Notes under the pieces: generated by a model | What the model was told of the DNA's origin: nothing | The model's input: only the letters and a program-made list of their open reading frames with translations | The model's database searches: none | Made by a program: the position numbers and the translations under genes | Assembly: GCA_964020085.1 (NCBI GenBank) | Contig: OZ026608.1 | Span: forward strand, 21,361,812-21,425,811 | Origin: Micromussa lordhowensis | Lineage: Eukaryota; Cnidaria; Anthozoa; Scleractinia; Lobophylliidae | Reading direction: 5' to 3' | DNA length: 64,000 nt | Shown: piece by piece, positions 12,801 to 24,335 of the stretch | How positions within the stretch are numbered: position 1 is the first letter of the stretch | How the letters are laid out: each line of letters opens with the position of its first letter

Positions 12801-15800
12801 AAGTGCCCGTGAAGCCGAGCTATGTCAAATTTGCCAAGGGGACCCCCAGCGCGCGTTTTCTGAAATTCTGCAAAGTTGGGACCAGGGGAAACTACTGCAA
12901 AAAGAAGGCCAGAAAAAACACCCTGGCGCGATTGCCATCATGTCCTAACTAACATTTCCTTGAAGTGCCAACCTAGCAGAACATTTTGCTGCAAACCGCG
13001 CCTCTTAAAGTGCCCGTGAAGCCGAGCTATGTCAAATTTGCCAAGGGGACCCCCAGCGCGCGTTTTCTGAAATTCTGCAAAGTTGGGACCAGGGGAAACT
13101 ACTGCAAAACGAAGGCCAGAAAAAACACCCTGGCGCCATTGCCATCATATCCTAACTACGATTTCCTTAAAGTGCCAACCTAGCAGAACATATTGCTGCA
13201 AACCGCGCCTCTTAAAGTGCCCGTGAAGCCGAGCTATGTCAAATTTTCCAAGGGGACCCCCAGCGCGCGTTTCCTGAAATTCTGCAAAGTTGGGACCAGG
13301 GGAAACTACTGCAAAAAGAAGGCCAGAAAAAAACACCCTGGTGCCAATGCCATCATGTCCTAACTATGATTTCCTTGAAGTGCCAACCTAGCAGAACATT
13401 TTGCTGCAAACCGCGCCTCTTAAAGTGCCCGTGAAGCCGAGCTATGTCAAATTTGCCAAGGGGACCCCCAGCGCGCGTTTTCTGAAATTCTGCAAAGTTG
13501 GGACCAGGGGAAACTACTGCAAAAAGAAGGCCAGAAAAAACACTTTGGCGCCAATGCCATCATGTCCTAACTAGGATTTCCTTCAAGTGCCAACCTAGCA
13601 GAACATTTTGCTGCAAACCGCGCCTCTTAAAGTGCCGGTGAAGCCGAGCTATGTCAAATTTGCCAAGGGGACCCCCAGCGCGCGTTTTCTGAAATTCTGC
13701 AAAGTTGGGACCAGGGGAAACTACTCCAAAAAAAAGGCCAGAAAAAACACCCTGGCGCCAATGCCATCATGTCCTAACTAGGATTTCCTTGAAGTGCCAG
13801 CCTAGCAGAACATTTTGCTGCAAACCGCGCCTCTTAAAGTGCCCGTGAAGCCGAGCTATGTCAAATTTGCCAAGGGGACCCCCAGCGCGCGTTTTCTGAA
13901 ATTCTGCAAAGTTGGGACCAGGGGAAACTACTGCAAAAAGAAGGCCAGAAAAAACACCCTGGCGCCAATGCCATCATGTCCTGTCTAACATTTCCTTGAA
14001 GTGCCAACCTAGCAGAACATTTTGCTGCAAACCGCGCCTCTTAAAGTGCCCGTGAAGCCGAGCTATGTCAAATTTGCCAAGGGGACCCCCAGCGCGCGTT
14101 TTCTGAAATTCTGCAAAGTTGGGACCAGGGGAAACTACTGCAAAAAGAAGGCCAGAAAAAACACCCTGGCGCCAATGCCATCATGTCCTAACGAGGATTT
14201 CCTTGAAGTGCCAACATAGCAAAACATTTTGCTGCAAACCGCGCCTCTTAAAGTGCCCGTGAAGCCGAGCTATGTCAAATTTGCCAAGGGGACCCCCAGC
14301 GCGCGTTTTCTGAAATTCTGCAAAGTTGGGACCAGGGGAAACTACTGCAAAAAGAAGGCCAGAAAAAACACCCTGGCGCCAATGCCATCATGTCCTAACT
14401 ACAATTTCCTTAAAGTGCCGTCCTAGCAGAACATTTTGCTGCAAACCGCGCCTCTTAAAGTGCCCGTGAGGCCGAGCTATGTCAAATTTGCCAAGGGGAC
14501 CCCCAGCGCGCGTTTTCTGAAATTCTGCAAAGTTGGGACCAGGGGAAACTACTGCAAAAAGAAGGCCAGAAAAAACATCCTGGCGCCAATGCCATCATGT
14601 TCTAACTAGGATTTCCTTGAAGTGCCAACCTAGCAGAACATTTTGCTGCAAACCACGCCTCTTAAAGTGCCCGTGAAGCCAAGCTATGTCAAATTTGCCA
14701 AGGGGACCCCCAGCGCGCGTTTTCTGAAATTCTGCAAAGTTGGGACCAGGGGAAACTACTGCAAAAAGAAGGCCAGAAAAAACACCCTGGCGCCAATGCC
14801 ATCATGTCCTAACTAGGATTTCCTTGAAGTGCCAACCTAGCAGAACATTTTGCTGCAAACCACGCCTCTTAAAGTGCCCGTGAAGCCGAGCTATGTCAAA
14901 TTTGCCAAGGGGACCCCCAGCGCGCGTTTTCTGAAATTCTGCAAAGTTGGGACCAGGGGAAACTACTGCAAAAAGAAGGCCAGAAAAAACACCCTGGCGC
15001 CAATGCCATCATGTCCTAACTAAAATTTCCTTAAAGTGCCAACCTAGCAGAACATTTTGCTGCAAACCGCGCCTCTTAAAGTGCCCGTGAAGCCGAGCTA
15101 TGTTAAATTTGCCAAGGGGACCCCCAGCGCGCGTTTTCTGAAATTCTGCAAAGTTGGGACCAGGGGAAACTACTGCAAAAAGAAGGCCAGAAAAAACACC
15201 CTGGCGCCAATGCCATCATATTTTAGCTATAATTTCCTTAAAGTGCCAACCAAGCGGAACATTTTGCTGCAAACCGCGCCTCTTAAAGTGCCCGTGAAGC
15301 CGAGCTATGTTAAATTTGCCAAGGGGACCCCCAGCGCGCGTTTTCTGAAATTCTGCAAAGTTGGGACCAGGGGAAACTACTGCAAAAAGAAGGCCAGAAA
15401 AAACACCCTGGCGCCAATGCGATCATGTCCTAACTAAAATTTCCTGGAAGTGCCAACCTAGCAGAACATTTTGCTGCAAACCGCGCCTCTTAAAGTGCCC
15501 GTGAAGCCGAGCTATGTCAAATTTGCCAAGGGGACCCCCAGCGCGCGTTTTCTAAAAATTCTGCAAAGTTGGGATTAGGGGAAACTACTGCAAAAAGAAG
15601 GCCAGAAAAATCACGCTGGCGCCAATGCCATCATGTCCTAACTAAAATTTCCTTGAAGTGCCAACCTAGCAGAACATTTCGCTGCAAACCGCGCCTCTTA
15701 AAGTGCCCGTGAAGCCGAGCTATGTCAAATTTGCCAAGGGGACCCCCAGCGCGCCTTTTCTGAAATTCTGCAAAGTTGGGACCAGGGGAAACTACTGCAA

Positions 15801-16450
15801 AAAGAAGGCCAGAAAAAACACCCTGGCGCCAATGCCATCATGTCCTAACTAGAATTTCCTTAAAGTGCCAACCTAGCAGAACATTTTGCTGCAAACCGCG
15901 CCTCTTAAAGTGCCCGTGAAGCCGAGCTATGTCAAATTTGCCAAGGGGACCCGCAGCGCGCGTTTTCTGAAATTCTGCAAAGTTGGGACCAGGGGAAACT
16001 ACTGCAAAAAGAAGGCCAGAAAAAACACCCTGGCGCCAATGCCATCATGTCTTAACTAGGATTTCCTTGAAGCGCCAACCTAGCAAAACATTTTGCTGCA
16101 AACCGCGCCTCTTAAAGTGCCCGTGAAGCCGAGCTATGTCAAATTTGCCAAGGGGACCCCCAGCGCGCGTTTTCTGAAATTCTGCAAAGTTGGGACCAGG
16201 GGAAACTACTGCAAAACGAAGGCCAGAAAAAACACCCTGGCGCCATTGCCATCATGTCCTAACTACGATTTCCTTGAAGTGCCAACCTAGCAGAACATTT
16301 TGCTGCAAACCGCGCCTCTTAAAGTGCCCGTGAAGCCGAGCTATGTCAAATTTGCCAAAGGGACCCCCAGCGCGCGTTTCCTGAAATTCTGCAAAGTTGG
16401 GACCAGGGGAAACTACTGCAAAAAGAAGGCCAGAAAAAAACACCCTGGCG
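9861..16450 (+). repeat. Long-period higher-order repeat, 14 to 15 units (about 2.9-3.1 kb)
   Basis: A marker pair occurs three times: a unit with GCAAAACGAAGG and GCCATTGCC, followed by a unit with CGTTTCCTGAAA plus one extra A in the second A-run. The CGTTTCC site is at about 10162, 13269 and 16376, so the period is 3107 bp (15 units plus two one-base insertions) both times. Other markers repeat at about 2899 bp (14 units): CCAACATAGCAAAAC at 11311/14210, CTAAAATTCTG with GGGATTAGGGG and AAAATCAC at about 12650/15553, and AACATTTCGCTG at 12773/15673. The difference implies gain or loss of one unit between 13 and 16 kb. Confidence 0.82.
11304..12545 (+). repeat. Two-unit (414-bp) tandem repeat, three copies
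   Basis: CCATCCTAGCAG followed by GTGAGGCCGAG marks every second unit, with the GCCATCC site at 11518, 11932 and 12346. The alternate units carry CTAGCAAAAC, and the marked units usually GGCCAAAAAAAACATCC. The third copy has drifted (AATATT and loss of CATCC). A single diverged copy (CCGTCCTAGCAG with GAGGCCGAG) lies at about 14418, in the corresponding part of the 14-unit repeat. Confidence 0.85.
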
Positions 16451-16675
16451 CCAATGCCATCATGTCCTAACTAGGATTTCCTTGAAGTGCCAACCTAGCA
16501 GAACATTTTGCTGCAAACCGCGCCTCTTAAAGTGCCCGTGAAGCCGAGCTATGTCAAATTTGCCAAGGGGACCCCCAGCGCTTGTTTTCTGAAATTCTGC
16601 AAAGTTGGGACCAGGGGAAACTACTGCAAAAAGAAGGCCAGAAAAAACACCCTGGCGCCAATGCCATCATGTCCT

Positions 16676-18745
16676 AACTAAGATTTCCTTAAAGTGCCAA
16701 CCTAGTAAAACATTTTGCTGCAAACCGCGCCTCTTAAAGTGCCCGTGAAGCCGAGCTATGTCAAATTTGCCAAGGGGACCCCCAGCACGCGTTTTCTGAA
16801 ATTCTGCAAAGTTGGGACCAGGCGAAACTACTGCAAAAAGAAGGCCAGAAAAAACACCCTGGCGCCAATGCCATCATGTCTTAACTAGGATTTCCTTGAA
16901 GTGCCAATCTAGCAGAACATTTTGCTGCAAACCGCGCCTCTTAAAGTGCCCGTGAAGCCGAGCTATGTCAAATTTGCCAAGGGGACCCCCAGCGCGCGTT
17001 TTCTGAAATTCTGCAAAGTTGGGACCAGGGGAAACTACTGCAAAAAGAAGGCCAGAAAAAACACCCTGGCGCCAATGCCATCATGTCCTAACTAGAATTT
17101 CCTTGAAGTGCCAACCTAGCAGAACATTTTGCTGCAAACCGCGCTTCTTAAAGTGCCCGTGAAGCCGAGCTATGTCAAATTTGCCAAGGGGACCCCCAGC
17201 GCGCGTTTTCTGAAATTCTGCAAAGTTGGGACCAGGGTAAACTACTGCAAAAAGAAAGCCAGAAAAAACACCCTGGCGCCAATGCCATCATGTCTTAACT
17301 AGCATTTCCTTAAAGTGCCAACCTAGCAGAACATTTTGCTGCAAACCGCGCCTGTTAAAGTGCCGGTGAAGCCGAGCTATGTCAAATTTGCCAAGGGGAC
17401 CCCCAGCGCGCGTTTTCTGAAATTCTGCAAAGTTGGGACCAGGGGAAACTACTGCAAAAAGAAGGCCAGAAAAAACACCCTGGCGCCAATGCCATCATGT
17501 CCTAACTAGGATTTCCTTGAAGTGCCAACTTAGCAAAACATTTTGCGGCAAACCGCGCTTCTTAAAGTGTCCGTGAAGCCGAGCTATGTCAAATTTGCCA
17601 AGGGGACCCCCAGCGCTTGTTTTCTGAAATTCTGCAAAGTTGGGACCAGGGGAAACTACTGCAAAAAGAAGGCCAGAAAAAACACCCTGGCGCCAATGCC
17701 ATCATATCCTAACTAAAATTTCCTTAAAGTGCCAACCCAGCAGAACATTTTGCTGCAAACCGCGCCTCTTAAAGTGCCCGTGAAGCCGAGCTATGTCAAA
17801 TTTGCCAAGGGGACCCCCAGCGCGCGTTTTCTGAAATTCTGCAAAGTTGGGACCAGGGGAAACTACTGCAAAAAGAAGGCCAGAAAAAACACCCTGGCGC
17901 CAATGCCATCATGTTCTAACTAGGATTTCCTTAAAGTGCCAACCTAGCAGAACATTTTGCTGCAAACCGCGCCTCTTGAAGTGCCCGTGAAGCCGAGCTA
18001 TGTCAAATTTGCCAAGGGGACCCCCAGCGCGCGTTTTCTGAAATTCTGCAAAGTTGGGACCAGGGGAAACTACTGCAAAAAGAAGGCCAGAAAAAACACC
18101 CTGGCGCCAATGCCATCATGTCCTAACTACGAGTTCCTTGAAGTGCCAACCTAGCAGAACATTGTGCTGCAAACCGCGCCTCTTAAAGTGCCCGTGAAGC
18201 CGAGCTATGTCAAATTTGCCAAGGGGACCCCCAGCGCGCGTTTTCTGAAATTCTGCAAAGTTGGGACCAGGGGAAACTACTGCAAAAAGAAGGCCAGAAA
18301 AAACACCCTGGCGCCAATGCCATCATGTCCTAACTACAATTTCCTTGAAGTGCCAACCTAGCAGAACATTTTGCTGCAAACCGCGCCTCTTAAAGTGCCC
18401 GTGAAGCCGAGCTATGTCAACTTTGCCAAGGGGACCCCCAGGGCGCGTTTTCTGAAATTCTGCAAAGTTGGGACCAGGGGAAACTACTGCAAAAAGAAAG
18501 CCAGAAAAAACACCCTGGCGCCAATGCCATCATGTCCTAACTAGGATTTCCTTAAAGTGCAAACCTAGCAAAACATTTTGCTGCAAACCGCACCTCTTAA
18601 AGTGCCCGTGAAGCCGAGCTATGTCAAATTTGCCAAGGGGACCCCCAGCGCGCGTTTTCTGAAATTCTGCAAAGTTGGGACCAGGGGAAACTACTGCAAA
18701 AAGAAGGCCAGAAAAAACACCCTGGCGCCAATGCCATCATGTCCT
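16676..18745 (+). repeat. 10-unit block duplicated 27 units downstream (first copy)
   Basis: This block matches 22266-24335 at a spacing of 5589 bp (27 units). Shared rare variants in order: CCTAGTAAAAC (16701/22290), GACCAGGCGAAAC (16820/22409), GTGCCAATCTAGC, CCAGGGTAAACTAC with AAGAAAGCC (17231/22820), CGCCTGTTAAAGTGCCGG (17351/22940), TTTTGCGGC with AGTGTCCG, CAGCGCTTGTTTTC (17613/23202), CATTGTGCTGC, GTCAACTTTGCC with CAGGGCGCG, and GTGCAAACC with CGCACCTC (18560/24149). Immediately downstream, 18746-21230 is also duplicated, but at 42 units. Confidence 0.9.
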
Positions 18746-21230
18746 AACTAGTATTTCCTTGAAGTGCCAACCTAGCAGAACATTGTGCTGGAAACCGCGC
18801 CTCTTAAAGTGCCCGTGAAGCCGAGCTATGTCAAATTTGCCAAGGGGACCCCCAGCGCGCGTTTTCTGAAATTCTGCAAAGTTGGGACCAGGGGAAACAA
18901 CTGCAAAAAGAAGGCCAGAAAAAACACCCTGGCGCCAATGCCATCATGTCCTAACTAGGATTTCCTTAAAGTGCCAACCTAGCAGAACATTTTGCTGCAA
19001 ACCGCGCCTCTTAAAGTGCCCGTGAAGCCGAGCTATGTCAAATTTGCCAAGGGGACCCCCAGCGCGCGTTTTCTGAAATTCTGCAAAGTTGGGACCAGGG
19101 GAAACTACTGCAAAAAGAAGGCCAGAAAAAACACCCTGGCGCCAATGCCATCATGTCCTAACTAGCATTTCCTTGAAGTGCCAACCTAGCAGAACATTTT
19201 GCTGCAAACCGCGCCTCTTAAAGTGCCCGTGAAGCCGAGCTATGTCAAATTTGCCAAGGGGACCCCCAGCGCGCGTTTTCTGAAATTCTGCAAAGTTGGG
19301 ACCAGGGGAAACTACTGCAAAAAGAAGGCCATAAAAAACACCCTGGCGCCAATGCCATCATGTCTTAACTAGGATTTCCTTGAAGTGCCAACCTAGCAGA
19401 ACATTTTGCTGCAAACCGCGCCTCTTAAAGTGCCCGTGAAGCCGAGCTATGTCAACTTTGCCAAGGGGACCCCCAGCGCGCGTTTTCTGAAATTCTGCAA
19501 AGTTGGGACCAGGGGAAACTACTGCAAAAAGAAGGCCAGAAAAAACACCCTGGCGCTAATGCCATCATGTCGAAACTAGGATTTCCTTCAAGTGCCAACC
19601 TAGCAGAACATTTTGCTGCAAACCGCGCCTCTTAAAGTGCCCGTGAAGCCGAGCTATGTCAAATTTGCCAAGGGGACCCCCAGCGCGCGTTTTCTGAAAT
19701 TCTGCAAAGTTGGGACCAGGGGAAACTACTGCAAAAAGAAGGCCAGAAAAAACACCCTGGCGCCAATGCCATCATGTCCTAACTACGATTTCCGTGAAGT
19801 GCCAACCTAGCAGAACATTTTGCTGCAAACCGCGCCTCTTAAAGTGCCGGTGAAGCCGAGCTATGTCAAATTTGCCAAGGGGACCCCCAGCGCGCGTTTT
19901 CTGAAATTCTGCAAAGTTGGGACCAGGGGAAACTACTGCAAAAAGAAGGCCAGAAAAAACACCCTGGCGCCAATGCCATCATGTCGTAACTAAAATTTCC
20001 TTGAAGTGCCAACCTAGCAAAACATTTTGCTGCAAACTGCGCCTCTTAAAGTGCCCGTGAGGCCGAGCTATGTCAAATTTGCCAAGGGGACCCCCAGCGC
20101 GCGTTTTCTGAAATTCTGCAAAGTTGGGACCAGGGGAAACTACTGCAAAAAGAAGGCCAGAAAAAACACCCTGGCGCCAATGTCATCATCTCCTAACTAG
20201 GCTTTCCTTAAAGTGCCAACCTAGCAAAACATTTTGCTGCAAACCGCGCCTCTTAAAGTGCCCGTGAAGCCGAGCTATGTCAAGTTTGCCAAGGGGACCC
20301 CCAGCGCGCGTTTTCTGAAATTCTGCAAAGTTGGGACCAGGGGAAACTACTGCAAAAAGAAGGCCAGAAAAAAAAACCCTGGCGCCAATGCCATCATGTC
20401 CTAACTAGGATTTCCTTGAAGTGCCAACCTAGCAGAACATTTTGCTGCAAACCGCGCCTCTTAAAGTGCCCGTGAAGCCGAGCTATGTCAAATTTGCCAA
20501 GGGGACCCCCAGCGCGCGTTTTCTGAAATTCTGCAAAGTTGGGACCAGGGGAAACTACTGCAAAAAGAAGGCCAAAAAAAACACCTTGGCGCCAATGCCA
20601 TCATGTTCTAAGTAGGATTTCCTTCAAGTGCTAACCTAGCAGAACATTTTGCTGCAAACCGCGCCTCTTAAAGTGCCCGTGAAGCCGAGCTATGTCAAAT
20701 TTGCCAAGGGGACCCCCAGCGCGCGTTTTCTGAAATTCTGCAAAGTTGGGACCAGGGGAAACTACTGCAAAAAGAAGGCCAGAAAAAACACCCTGGCGCC
20801 AATGCCATCATGTCCTAACTACGATTTCCTTGAAGTGCCAACCTAGCAAAATGTTTTGCTGCAAACTGCGCCTCTTAAAGTGCCCGTGAAGCCGAGCTAT
20901 GTCAAATTTGCCAAGGAGACCCCCAGCGTGCGTTTTCTGAAATTCTGCAAAGTTGGGACCAGGGGAAACTACTGCAAAAAGAAGGCCAGAAAAAGCACCC
21001 TGGCGCCAATGCCATCATGTCCTAACTAAGATTTCCTTGAAGTGCCAACCTAGCAAAACATTTTGCTGCAAACCGCGCCTCTTAAAGTGCCCGCGAAGCC
21101 GAGCTATGTCAAATTTGCCAAGGGGACCCCCAGCGCGCGTTTTCTGAAATTCTGCAAAGTTGGGACCAGGGGAAACTACTGCAAAAAGAAGGCCAGAAAA
21201 AACACCCTGGCGCCAATGCCATCATGTTCT
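18746..21230 (+). repeat. 12-unit block duplicated 42 units downstream (first copy)
   Basis: Matches 27443-29930 at 8697 bp (42 units plus three net insertions). Shared markers: GAAACAACTGC (18894/27591), CTAGCATTTCC with GGCCATAAAAAAC, GTCAACTTTGCC with GCGCTAATG and ATGTCGAAACTAGG (19446-19575/28143-28272), CGATTTCCGTGAAG (19787/28484), ATCATCTCCTAACTAGGC (20186/28883), GTCAAGTTTGCC with a poly-A run ending in CCCTGG, TAAGTAGG with GTGCTAACC, and CCAAGGAGACC with AGCGTGCG. With the preceding block it forms one continuous 4.5-kb source segment. Confidence 0.88.
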
Positions 21231-22215
21231 AACTAGGATTTCCTTAAATTGCCAACCTAGCAGAACATTTTGCTGCAAACCGCGCCTCTTAAAGTGCCCG
21301 TGAAGCCGAGCTATGTCAAATTTGCCAAGGGGACCCCCAGCGCGCGTTTTCTGAAATTCTGCAAAGTTGGGACCAGGGGAAACTACTGCAAAAAGAAGGC
21401 CAAAAAAAACACCTTGGCGCCAATGCCATCATGTTGTAAGTAGGATTTCCTTCAAGTGCTAACCTAGCAGAACATTTTGCTGCAAACCGCGCCTCTTAAA
21501 GTGCCCGTGAAGCCGAGCTATGTCAAATTTGCCAAGGGGACCCCCAGCGCGCGTTTTCTGAAATTCTGCAAAGTTGGGACCAGGGGAAACTACTGCAAAA
21601 AGAAGGCCAGAAAAAACACCCTGGCGCCAATGCCATCATGTCCTAACTACGATTTCCTTGAAGTGCCAACCTAGCAGAATGTTTTGCTGCAAACTGCGCC
21701 TCTTAAAGTGCCCGTGAAGCCGAGCTATGTCAAATTTGCCAAGGAGACCCCCAGCGTGCGTTTTCTGAAATTCTGCAAAGTTGGGACCAGGGGAAACTAC
21801 TGCAAAAAGAAGGCCAGAAAAAACACCCTGGCGCCAATGCCATCATGTCCTAACTAATATTTCATTGAAGTGCCAACCTAGCAGAACATTTTGCTGCAAA
21901 CCGCGCCTCTTAAAGTGCCCGCGAAGCCGAGCTATGTCAAATTTGCCAAGGGGACCCCCAGCGCGCGTTTTCTGAAATTCTGCAAAGTTGGGACCAGGGG
22001 AAACTACTGCAAAAAGAAGGCCAGAAAAAACACCCTGGCGCCAATGCCATCATGTTCTAACTAGGATTTCCTTAAATTGCCAACCTAGCAGAACATTTTG
22101 CTGCAAACCGCGCCTCTTAAAGTGCCCGTGAAGCCGAGCTATGTCAAATTTGCCAAGGGGACCCCCAGCGCGCGTTTTCTGAAATTCTGCAAAGTTGGGA
22201 CCAGGGGAAACTACT
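20560..22215 (+). repeat. 4-unit (828-bp) tandem duplication
   Basis: Copies at about 20560-21387 and 21388-22215. Shared in order at 828 bp: CACCTTGGCG (20582/21410) with TAAGTAGG, GTGCTAACC, AATGTTTTGCTGCAAACTG, CCAAGGAGACC with AGCGTGCG, GCCCGCGAAGCCG, and CCTTAAATTGCC (21243/22071). The unit after the second copy has lost one A in the first A-run (22219), which shifts the frame and gives the longer minus-strand open frame there. Confidence 0.85.
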
Positions 22216-22265
22216 GCAAAAGAAGGCCAGAAAAAACACCCTGGCGCCAATGCCATCATGTCCTA

Positions 22266-24335
22266 ACTAGGATTTCCTTAAAGTGCCAACCTAGTAAAAC
22301 ATTTTGCTGCAAACCGCGCCTCTTAAAGTGCCCGTGAAGCCGAGCTATGTCAAATTTGCCAAGGGGACCCCCAGCGCGCGTTTTCTGAAATTCTGCAAAG
22401 TTGGGACCAGGCGAAACTACTGCAAAAAGAAGGCCAGAAAAAACACCCTGGCGCCAATGCCATCATGTCTTAACTAGAATTTCCTTGAAGTGCCAATCTA
22501 GCAGAACATTTTGCTGCAAACCGCGCCTCTTAAAGTGCCCGTGAAGCCGAGCTATGTCAAATTTGCCAAGGGGACCCCCAGCGCGCGTTTTCTGAAATTC
22601 TGCAAAGTTGGGACCAGGGGAAACTACTGCAAAAAGAAGGCCAGAAAAAACACCCTGGCGCCAATGCCATCATGTCCTAACTAGGATTTCCTTGAAGTGC
22701 CAACCTAGCAGAACATTTTGCTGCAAACCGCGCTTCTTAAAGTGCCCGTGAAGCCGAGCTATGTCAAATTTGCCAAGGGGACCCCCAGCGCGCGTTTTCT
22801 GAAATTCTGCAAAGTTGGGACCAGGGTAAACTACTGCAAAAAGAAAGCCAGAAAAAACACCCTGGCGCCAATGCCATCATGTCTTAACTAGCATTTCCTT
22901 AAAGTGCCAACCTAGCAGAACATTTTGCTGCAAACCGCGCCTGTTAAAGTGCCGGTGAAGCCGAGCTATGTCAAATTTGCCAAGGGGACCCCCAGCGCGC
23001 GTTTTCTGAAATTCTGCAAAGTTGGGACCAGGGGAAACTACTGCAAAAAGAAGGCCAGAAAAAACACCCTGGCGCCAATGCCATCATGTCCTAACAAGGA
23101 TTTCCTTGAAGTGCCAACCTAGCAAAACATTTTGCGGCAAACCGCGCTTCTTAAAGTGTCCGTGAAGCCGAGCTATGTCAAATTTGCCTAGGGGACCCCC
23201 AGCGCTTGTTTTCTGAAATTCTGCAAAGTTGGGACCAGGGGAAACTACTGCAAAAAGAAGGCCAGAAAAAACACCCTGGCGCCAATGCCATCATATCCTA
23301 ACTAGGATTTCCTTAAAGTGCCAACCTAGCAGAACATTTTGCTGCGAACCGCGCCTCTTAAAGTGCCCGTGAAGCCGAGCTATGTCAAATTTGCCAAGGG
23401 GACCCCCAGCGCGCGTTTTCTGAAATTCTGCAAAGTTGGGACCAGGGGAAACTACTGCAAAAAGAAGGCCAGAAAAAACACCCTGGCGCCAATGCCATCA
23501 TGTTCTAACTAGGATTTCCTTAAAGTGCCAACCTAGCAGAACATTTTGCTGCAAACTGCGCCTCTTGAAGTGCCCGTGAAGCCGAGCTATGTCAAATTTG
23601 CCAAGGGGACCCCCAGCGCGCGTTTTCTGAAATTCTGCAAAGTTGGGACCAGGGGAAACTACTGCAAAAAGAAGGCCAGAAAAAACACCCTGGCGCCAAT
23701 GCCATCATGTCCTAACTAGGATTTCCTTGAAGTGCCAACCTAGCAGAACATTGTGCTGCAAACCGCGCCTCTTAAAGTGCCCGTGAAGCCGAGCTATGTC
23801 AAATTTGCCAAGGGGACCCCCAGCGCGCGTTTTCTGAAATTCTGCAAAGTTGGGACCAGGGGAAACTACTGCAAAAAAAAAGGCCAGAAAAAACACCCTG
23901 GCGCCAATGCCATCATGTCCTAACTACAATTTCCTTGAAGTGCCAACCTAGCAGAACATTTTGCTGCAAACCGCGCCTCTTAAAGTGCCCGTGAAGCCGA
24001 GCTATGTCAACTTTGCCAAGGGGACCCCCAGGGCGCGTTTTCTGAAATTCTGCAAAGTTGGGACCAGGGGAAACTACTGCAAAAAGAAGGCCAGAAAAAA
24101 CACCCTGGCGCCAATGCCATCATGTCCTAACTAAAATTTCCTTAAAGTGCAAACCTAGCAAAACATTTTGCTGCAAACCGCACCTCTTAAAGTGCCGGTG
24201 AAGCCGAGCTATGTCAAATTTGCCAAGGGGACCCCCAGCGCGCGTTTTCTGAAATTCTGCAAAGTTGGGACCAGGGGAAACTACTGCAAAAAGAAGGCCA
24301 GAAAAAACACCCTGGCGCCAATGCCATCATGTCCT
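22266..24335 (+). repeat. 10-unit block, second copy of 16676-18745
   Basis: Carries the marker series of the 16.7-18.7 kb block in the same order. It differs by scattered substitutions, including GTGCCGG for GTGCCCG at about 24195, GCGAACCGCG at 23344 and CCTAGGGGACC at 23188. One extra A in the first A-run (23875) is private to this copy. The match stops at 24335: the source continues with TAGTATTTCC, whereas here a foreign series begins. Confidence 0.88.
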
